Shown here: piece after piece, positions 56,501 through 64,000 of the stretch
Layout: every line of letters starts with the position of its first letter
Position numbering within the stretch: position 1 is the first letter of the stretch
Origin: Plasmodium brasilianum
Lineage: Eukaryota > Apicomplexa > Aconoidasida > Haemosporida > Plasmodiidae
Length of the DNA: 64,000 nt
Direction: 5' to 3'
Assembly (NCBI RefSeq): GCF_023973825.1
Contig: NC_090116.1
Span: 851,501 to 915,500, forward strand
Notes under the pieces: generated by a model
Database searches by the model: none
What the model was told of the DNA's origin: nothing
The model's input: the letters and a program-made list of their open reading frames with translations, nothing else
Position numbers and translations under genes: made by a program

Positions 56501-59500
56501 GAAAAGGGGTAGAGAAGAAAGCAAACAAGAAGAGTGAAAAGAACAAGGGGAAGAAAAGGAAAAAAAAAAATAAAGCAAAAGGGGATAGCGGGTTAGCAAA
56601 TGAAAGCGCACCAACAGAGCGAAACACGCATAAGCGGGATAGGGAGTACGCCATTTCATCGGATAGGAGCTACTTAAGCAATAATGACAACGACTCAAAC
56701 GTGTATAACTTCCCAAACGATAGTAAACTGAGTTATATGTATGATGAGAAACGATTTTCTGCCAATGAATGGAATAATAGTAGTAATCGTGGGGAGGATG
56801 GAGGAGTTATCCATGGAAAAAAGGCTATTAACACAAGAGAAGGAGTGGCTAATAGTAGTAGTACTAGTGCTGTTATTCAGTATGAGTCAAAGAAGGACGG
56901 AACTGGTAATAGCGTTGGTGGAAATAATGGGAGTGGTAATAACTATCAGGTAGTTCTATATGGAGATTCAAAAATATACGACCACATGAGTTACCTATTT
57001 AGCTACGTATCTCATTTGAGGAAGTTTGGTCTTTTGAATAATTTAATAGTGGAATTGTATAAAAATATTTCTAAAAAGTTAAGTAATGCTAACGTAAATT
57101 TCATATTTGATATATTAAAAAGGAAAATAGATGAGATGAATGAGATGAAAAAAAGAATCAACGATTTGAAAAAGGAATATGAGTTTGTAAATGTAATCTA
57201 TAATGATTTTATCAGTTTACAATACGAGTCAAACAAATACGTATCTGTGATTGATAAATTATATGAAGAGTTAGAAGAGATAGAAAAGAGAAGGAAAAAA
57301 ATTATGAGAAATCATAAATATGTACATTTAAATGTATGTAATTATAGAAAAAGATTAATACATATTGAAAAAATGATTGAGGAAACTCCTTCGATAAAGA
57401 AATGCTTGAATGATGAATTGAACAAGGTAAGAATGAATATTGGTTTATATAAAAGAGATAAAAGAAAATTATCTTTTTTTATATTATTGCAAAAATTTTA
57501 TTTGGATAGCTTTAATACTATGTATAATAAATTGAAAACTATGAATACATTAGTTGAAAATTTAGAACTCCTTTCCAATGAATATAATAAAAATACTGGT
57601 TTAATTCTCAATGAGTTGACGTATTTAATTGTAAACGATTTGATACTTGTAGAACTATTGAGTAGCAAGATTAGTATAACAGTAGATAATGACAATTTTT
57701 CGCTTTTATTGGAAAAGGAAAAGAGTAGTCTAACCATGTTTAACCATAATATTTGTAATGAAAACAAATTGTGTATTATAAGTAAGGAAAAAAGTGGTTT
57801 AGGTGATAGAAGAAGAGATGTCGATTTGTACAAAGTGAATGAGGTCTTGAATGAGAAATACAAATACTTCTTTGATCAGGCAGCAACAGAAACTGTGGGT
57901 GTCTACGAGGATGATGCAAACTATGCTAGCGATGTTGGAATTAGCAGCAGAGGAGGTATGCTTCGTACCAATATTAGTGGTAGTGGTAATGCTAGTGGTG
58001 TGTTACTGAACAATGAGATGATGCATAGTACTAATAATAACCCCAACTACAATACTAGCGATAGTGATAATGTTACACAAAGATCCATGAAGAAGAAGCA
58101 GTTATACAGTGATCCGTACAAGGACAGTGCAAATAACAGTAATGCTTATGGTAACGAAGATGGTGAGTATTACAACAGAGGAGTTGGAGCATTGGGCTAC
58201 TACAAAGATGAGTCCAAAAGGGAATGGAATAAGAAAACAAATTTTGGAAAAAGCGTAAAACGAATGATGGATGAAGATTTCATTATTGATGAGAAGAAAG
58301 ATATGCAAGGAAGTAGAATTACTTTTCGAAACAATGGAAAGGACTTCTCGTACATGAATAACGGTAGTAATAACCATATGATGTATAAGAACCGAGATTA
58401 CACGCGCAATGATGATGCTGGTAATGGCATGATCCATGATTATGACGAAAAGGAATGGCAGGAAAAAAGTAGAGTACATGATGATAGTATGGATGGCCGC
58501 ATGACTGATCAAATAGAAGGCAATTTTGCTGATGAGAAGAATGTACATGATCAGGGGGAAGAAGCGGATGTAGTGGGTGTAGCAGGTGGACGGGATGAAG
58601 AAGAACTTTTTAATGATGAGTACATCTCAAGTGATGAAGAGGATGTTGACATTAAAAATAAAATTAATGAGTTTAATAATTATAAAAATATAGGTATAAA
58701 GGGTGTTGCTCCAGAAGAAGTACGAATAGATGATGACAACTTAAGTCAATCAGTATTTTTGGAAATTTTAGAAATAATAAAGAAACGAAGAAAACAAATA
58801 GAAAAGTTAGCGACTCATCAGAATGGTCAAGTGTACAAGAACATACACAAATATAATACTCTCCTTAACAAATGTAGCATGCGTATAGGTGCCTACCAAA
58901 AGCATTACACTAAGCTCAATGCGCAGCTTAGGACCATTAACACGGATATAATGGTGAAAAAGTCCGAGGTTATATACAAGTCCATTAGAGAGTAAGTGCA
59001 CGGAAGGGGAAAATAACACGAGTTCTGCGTGTTTCGATTGTCCAGAGTGCCCATCATTTTATGTTTGTTGTTCATATTGCACTCTTGTTCATTCTGTGCT
59101 TTGCTCATTCTGTACTTTGCTCATTCTGTACTTTGCTCATTCTGTACTTTGCTCATTCTGTACTTTGCTCATTCTGTACTTTGCTCATTCTATACTTTGC
59201 TCATTCTGCACTTTGCTCATGCCATGGCCTTCGCCCTTTTTGTTACCGCTTCGCGCAGGTGGGATGACAAGATCAACATACTGAATGAGGAGATCAAGGT
59301 TGTTGAGGGAGAAAAGAAGGAAAAGGAAAAAGAAATAGGAGCACAGAAGAAAAAACTTGAAAAGAAAGAAAAAGAAAAAAATCAGAAGAAGGACGAACTA
59401 CGTTTGTTGGTCACTGAGATGTACAAACATAACAATAAAATAAAAAAAAAATACAAAAAGGATCAAAAAATTGTGTTATTAATATTATATAATACTTGGT

Positions 59501-59661
59501 ATTTGTATCATTATATATATATCATATATTTGAATACACTAAAACTAAAAAATTATTTAGCATACAAGCAAAGCATAAGTGAAATGTGTCAAGCCTCAGC
59601 CAAGCAGACCATTTCGAATATAAACTGTTTTTCGCAACTATTGGACGAGCAGGAGTACTGA
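52170..59661 (+). CDS. PX1: PX-domain phosphoinositide-binding protein PX1
   Basis: Six exons: 52170-52262, 52563-52691, 52872-52930, 53056-53456, 53573-58991 and 59259-59661, all with GT-AG sites and matching phases, giving 2,167 residues. Residues about 10-120 form a PX domain: LEFKVLNSQKILKKRFSDF (the Arg-Phe-Ser motif that contacts the 3-phosphate in this fold), then LPSKKVFGRLN and VEERRQKLEQFLKSI. PX domains bind phosphoinositides, often PI3P on endosomal membranes. From memory, the P. falciparum homologue PX1 binds PI3P and takes part in haemoglobin traffic to the food vacuole. The rest is an all-helical N-terminal region (about 228-490), acidic and SSDINK-repeat low complexity (about 620-840), a helical core and coiled coils (about 1,405-1,530, 1,955-2,030 and 2,035-2,095). 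The first four exons are short and the fifth is huge, so the PX domain is split by three introns. Confidence 0.93.
55225..55410. repeat. Coding 18-bp repeat, SSDINK/SSDINR
   Basis: About ten units of AACAAGAGTAGCGATATA in frame inside the giant exon of PX1. Confidence 0.92.
59085..59220. repeat. 16-bp minisatellite (CTTTGCTCATTCTGTA) within an intron
   Basis: About eight units filling half of the last PX1 intron (58992-59258). Confidence 0.92.
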
Positions 59662-60812
59662 ACGGAACTTGTGTGTGTATGTGTGGAGGGGTGTTGAAAG
59701 AGAAACAAAATATATCTTCTCATCCCCTTTCATGTGTTTGTTTTGTCCACTTTACTACAGAGGTTAAGAAGGTCTTTTTCTTTTTTCTTTTTTTTTTTTT
59801 TAAATTCACCATGGGTGGTGGTGACCCTTGATGTGCGGGCGTTCCTCCTTTTTTCGATCCTTTTTTTCACACCTTTATTTTTTAATCCTTTTTTTGGAAC
59901 GTACGTTTTTGCAGTTTTTGTTTGCTCGATTTTCGATCATTGAACGTACGTTGTTTTTACCTTACTTTTTTCTGCTTTCCATTTTAACTATTTGACATTT
60001 TGTCGTTACAATTTTTCGTTCTAATTTTCTGTGTTTTATTTATGGCTATTTTTTTTTTTTTTTTCAAACTTTTTCTTATTTTTCTTAATTGTTCATGTTT
60101 TTTCTCAATTGTTCATGTTTTTTCTATTTTTTCTTATATTTCCCTCTTTTTTTGTGTGATTTTTATTTTACGGGTAATATCTGTACAAACAAAAACGAAA
60201 TGTAACACCAGCACTTTGAAAAAGGGTATATATTTTAAAATAAATCATTCCAAAATATCGAGACGCGAGGCTGTCGAACATGTTTTATGTTTATATTTAT
60301 ATTAATTCTCGATTATGCGTATGTAGTAAAATAAGGGTGGGAAACGAAAGATTTATATTTGGGAGCATATGTTATTCATGTGTATTTGAATATATATGTA
60401 AATATGCATTTCACGTGCTAGAAATTTTATGAAGCACCTTCGCCATAATGAACGCACTGAGTTGCTCATTCGTTTGATATCAACATTTAAATGTACATAT
60501 AAATTGACATTCATAACAACAACAATGACTTTTTTTTTTTTTTTTTTTTTTTTTTTGCCTCTTTCACTTTTTTTTGAATGAATAAAAATTCCCTTTTTTT
60601 ATTTACGCTTTTCCATAGTAGTCCCTTTTAATTAACTTCAGTTTTACAATATCTGTTTCTTTCTTTTGCTTCTTCACTCTGCTGTGTTTCACTGCGCCAT
60701 TTAGTTAACCCCATTATTTGGTTTAGCATGCCATTTAGCTTACCACTTCGTATCGTTTACTATTCCTTTTCATTTTGCAGCTTGTCTCCCCCTCACGTAG
60801 CTACATCTCTAC

Positions 60813-60846
<34 letters not shown>

Positions 60847-60901
60847 CTGCGCAGGGATTTCTCCCTATACACACAAAGTAATATAGCAGTATCTTGGGGA
60901 A
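59662..60901. other. Spacer between PX1 and ITPase
   Basis: No gene is seen. Contents are T runs at 59785-59801 and 60532-60556, and an A run at 60820-60845 close to the ITPase start. It serves as 3' UTR of PX1 and promoter of ITPase. Confidence 0.7.
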
Positions 60902-61034
60902 ATGTATCAGACGATGAATATTTACTTAGTAACTGGGAATAAAAATAAAAGGCTGGAATTTGAAAGATTAATGAAGGATGAATTGAAAGTGGAGTTTGTG
61001 GACGTTGACCGTTAGCTATTTTCACAGTTGCTGC

Positions 61035-61074
<40 letters not shown>

Positions 61075-61270
61075 GTTTTTTCTTTTTTCTTCTATTTGTT
61101 TGCCGAGTTAAGTGATTGAGCTTGGAGCTGTGATGTACTTTGATCTATGCGTATGAACTAACAAAATTGTACATTCCCATTTTTGAAAAGATAACGGCAA
61201 AGAGTGTTTGTGGGTAATTTCGGTAGAGACTAGTTCACAGTGACTCTGCTAAGTAGTTTTAATTTAATTT

Positions 61271-61301
<31 letters not shown>

Positions 61302-63164
61302 CCTCCCTATATAGTAACCGAGATACAATCAAATGACATTGTAAATATAAATGAAAATAAGGCACAGAAAGCATACGAAATATTGGAAAAACAAAATATA
61401 GGAAAGGGAAAGAAATTTCTTGTTATAACTGATGATACAGGATTGTACTTGAACTGCTTGAATGAGTTCCCAGGACCATACATGTACAGCTTTTTGCATT
61501 ACACAGAAAGGGAGAAGGGGGAGAGAGATACCAGTAGTGGTTGCTTTTATCACTGCATGTAGTTGCACGTTCATAGCGACAGGCTTATGACCACACGTTT
61601 ATCTTTCTCATTTGTGTTTTCGAATATGTTCTCTCCGCCTGCTCTCTTCACCGCGTGCTTATGCCTGTCATATACACACACGTATCCACTACCATACCCA
61701 TTTCCATATCCCACTACCATACCCATTTCCATATCCCACTACCATACCCACTACCATACCCATTACCATATCCCACTACCATATCCCACTACCATACCCA
61801 TTACCATATCCCACTACCATACCCATTTCCATATCCCACTACCATACCCATTACCATATCCCACTACCATACCCATTACCATACACATTACCCTATTTGC
61901 TTCTTTCACCTCAACAGCAAGTGGATGCAAAAGTGCCTCGGATCACAAGGAATAGTAGACATTACATCGAAACTTCAGGTAACTTTTTGGGTAAAATGGA
62001 GAAGCAGCTTTTTGCATAGTACACTGCCGTGTGTGCACTCGTACATATACGTACACTGCTGCATACGCACTTTTACGTATACAAGAACTACTATATTATC
62101 ACTCCTTTATTTCCCTCTTCTTTCTCAAACGAAGAATTACAAGTGCCATGCGATCTGTGTTTATTCAATTTGTAACGGGACACAAACACGATCTTTTAAA
62201 GGAGTTACTAAGGTAAAGTACAAACGCGTTTGTGTTTTATGAGCCATTATTTCTTGTTGTTCTATTCTTCTTCGTTTTATTTTATTTTTTCTAAAGAGCG
62301 TTTTTCTTATGCCTGTGTTAAGGTGTACATATATATATATATATGTATATATATGTAATACCTTTTTATCTGAAGCTAAATTGTAGCATTACATAACTCT
62401 GCCATTTTTGTGGCTCCGCTTCATGCTTCTAATTAGCGCCTCACTTCTTTCATTCGTCCATTCGTTTATTCGTCCATTCGTTTATTCGTCCATTCGTTTA
62501 TTCGTCCATTCGTTTATTTGTTTATTTGTTTATTTATTTAATTCGTTTAATTATTTTATTTTTATTTTTTTTTCTTTAGGGAACCATTTCAGGACCTAGA
62601 GGCCCCGATAGCTTCGGCTGGTTTGAAATTTTTATCAAAAAACAAAAAAAAAAGATAAAAAATAATAATAAATAAAAATAATAAAACAAAATAAATAAGC
62701 GCTGTTGATCTTTTGTTTTCTGCTCTTTTTTATTAACCAATGCGATCATGAGTGTGTGTACTAGGAAGTTGCATGCTCATTTATATATACATAAACTTAG
62801 ACATACGTGCGCGTAAAAGTACTTACATATATACCCCTCACACGCATATATACATACATATGTACCCATACATATATAAACTTACATATATATACCCATA
62901 CATATATATACCCATACATATATATATACACACATACTTACATGCACATATACACACGCACACACATATACGTATATATGCTCCTTTTCATCTTTTCCTT
63001 TACCCCCAAGGGATAACATTTTTGCCCCCGAAAACTCCGAACGAACATTCAGCGAAATGTCCTTCGAGGAGAAGAATATGGTATCTCCGCGTTATAAGGC
63101 CTTTGCTCAGTTAAAAGTAGAAAAGGAAAAGAGAAAAATGAAATATGTACATGTACATATATGA
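60902..63164 (+). CDS. Inosine triphosphate pyrophosphatase (HAM1/ITPA family)
   Basis: The enzyme hydrolyses ITP, dITP and XTP to monophosphates plus pyrophosphate, keeping non-canonical purines out of DNA and RNA; it usually acts as a cytosolic homodimer. Six exons: 60902-61010, 61315-61483, 61918-61978, 62135-62212, 62580-62620 and 63011-63164, all GT-AG with matching phases, giving 203 residues, the usual family length. Motifs in order are [12 protein letters not shown] (substrate-binding TGNxxK), TDDTGL (metal-binding Asp), FPGPYIKWM spanning the second splice, [15 protein letters not shown] spanning two splices, and [19 protein letters not shown]. At the last motif the family normally has SHR; here the His codon is CCG (Pro). 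Four of the five introns carry their own tandem repeats. The start was chosen as the first ATG before the TGN motif; a second in-frame ATG lies four codons later. Confidence 0.95.
61684..61897. repeat. CCATACCCATTACCATATCCCACTA array within an intron
   Basis: Alternating CCATACCCATT and CCATATCCCACTA units fill intron 2 of the ITPase gene (61484-61917) with a strand-biased pyrimidine/adenine tract almost free of G. It is open in all three plus frames. Confidence 0.92.
62450..62530. repeat. 16-bp minisatellite (CGTTTATTCGTCCATT) within an intron
   Basis: About five units in intron 4 of the ITPase gene, close to its acceptor. Confidence 0.88.
62815..62985. repeat. TATACCCATACATATA array within an intron
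   Basis: Imperfect ACATATATAC/CCCATACATATA units in intron 5 of the ITPase gene. Confidence 0.8.
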
Positions 63165-63801
63165 AAATAGGTCTACTGTGAACACTCAAAAGCGTACTTT
63201 TCGTTATAAAACTTTATACAGTTAAGAAAAAAAAAAGGGAAAAAAGGAAAAAAAGGAAAAACAAAAATAAAAACAAAAACAAAAATAAAAATAAAAATAA
63301 AAATAAAAATAGAAATAAAAATAGAAATAAAAATAAAAATAAAGAAGAGAAATGAAATAAAAAAAATATTCCTTTTAGACTATTTGCTTGTATATATTTG
63401 TGCAAAGAGTTTATTTTTCATTGTACTTTTTACATATCATGTTGATATATTTCCTCTCGAATTTTGCACCTTTTTAGAATTATCTGCTAGAAGAGCTAAC
63501 TAAATAGTATAGATAAAAAACTGTGCTTTTTGAGTATTCCCTTGGATTTGTTTTCTGAATATTTCACTTTGGAATTTTGCTCGTTTGCAGATTTTTTACT
63601 CTCAATTTTGTTACTCCCAATTTGTTTACTTCTTTTATGCTCCATCCAAATAATGTATGTTTAGAAGTATCCCTCTCGAGAAAAGAGTGTGTTTGAACAC
63701 GAAATGCACATATGCACGTATCAACCCTGCGAATATTTAAGTTTTAACTAAAGAAAACAGCCGTTAAGTGCCAATTTTCGAAACATTAATTTTACCTGAC
63801 C
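63165..63801. other. Spacer between ITPase and the right-edge gene
   Basis: Holds an AAAAACAAAAATAAA array (63226-63345). I see nothing else. Both flanking genes are on the plus strand. Confidence 0.7.
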
Positions 63802-63867
63802 ATGTTCATGTCGGAAGACCTTGATCCAGAGGACTTGAAAAAAGAAGCTAATACCAAATGGGCAAAT
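63802..63867 (+). CDS. First exon of a gene continuing past the right edge (partial)
   Basis: ATG followed by 22 codons (MFMSEDLDPEDLKKEANTKW, then AN) and a canonical donor AAT|GTAAGG in phase 0. The acidic, charged composition and good donor make a real exon likely, but the rest of the gene lies outside the window. I cannot name a family. Confidence 0.6.
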
Positions 63868-64000
63868 GTAAGGAAAGTCTATCCACGCTTCATTTGAATT
63901 GTTTGAATTGTTACATAATTTTTGTGAGCATATAGCTATGCGACTGTGGTGAAGATATTTTATATGTATGAGTATAAGTATTGGCCTATGGGGTATATGT

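Noticed and set aside
59029..59258. Open frame upstream of the last PX1 exon (His-Ser-Val-Leu-Cys repeat)
   Set aside because: It is intron sequence filled by a 16-bp minisatellite. The donor at 58992 and acceptor at 59258 join PX1 in frame without it.
61563..62242. Three overlapping open frames rich in Pro, His, Tyr and Thr
   Set aside because: They span ITPase intron 2 and its repeat array; the true exons (61918-61978, 62135-62212) account for the conserved residues.

Overview
The window is strongly AT-rich nuclear DNA from a malaria parasite (genus Plasmodium). Evidence for this is long A and T homopolymers, minisatellites between nearly all genes, very long proteins padded with Asn/Lys/Asp/Glu/Ser repeats, and short GT-AG introns with poly-T tracts. 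From memory and unverified, the gene order (CDC50, ribosomal L11, ribosomal S10, CSL4, ESF2-like, AIF/ferredoxin-reductase-like, PX1, ITPase) matches an internal, conserved block of P. falciparum chromosome 7. The species cannot be fixed from the sequence. The base composition is less extreme than P. falciparum, which suggests another primate-type lineage.

Layout, left to right. 1-4698 (-): the N-terminal ~1,560 codons of a large, unrecognised protein that runs off the left edge. 7621-9234 (-): a CDC50/LEM3 flippase subunit, with a probable N-terminal extension at 9306-9704. 12624-13344 (-) and 15303-16290 (+): divergent ribosomal protein genes L11 and S10. 17519-18913 (-): an unknown protein with a leader suggesting organelle targeting. 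20512-30618 (+): a single-exon protein of 3,368 residues resembling TRAPPC9/Trs120. 31884-33018 (+): exosome subunit CSL4. 33393-34412 (-): an ESF2/ABT1-like RRM protein. 35559-36229 (+): a PDRG1-like prefoldin-type protein. 36911-37493 (-): a small Cys-containing protein. 39861-41806 (+): a Rieske plus FAD/NAD oxidoreductase (AIFM3-like), split by a frameshift in a 17-A run. 44588-45637 (+): a five-exon, two-helix membrane protein. 46873-48971 (-): a six-exon protein with the look of a mitochondrial structural protein. 52170-59661 (+): the PX-domain protein PX1. 60902-63164 (+): a six-exon inosine triphosphate pyrophosphatase. 63802-63867 (+): first exon of a gene leaving the window on the right.

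The genes are mostly housekeeping: translation and ribosome assembly (L11, S10, ESF2), RNA decay (CSL4), nucleotide sanitation (ITPase), membrane traffic and lipid asymmetry (CDC50, TRAPPC9-like, PX1) and organelle redox (AIFM3-like). There is no operon logic. Each gene has its own spacer, and several pairs are divergent and may share promoter regions.

No CRISPR array, transposon, rRNA, tRNA or virus-derived gene was seen. I did not find a clear new biological system. The most interesting signals are three reading-frame breaks (two at long A runs and one at a leader peptide), a 92-base inverted-repeat hairpin in a divergent promoter, unit-distinct minisatellites inside many introns, and a His-to-Pro change in the ITPase SHR motif. 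Exon boundaries were assigned by hand from GT-AG sites and frame continuity, without transcript support.
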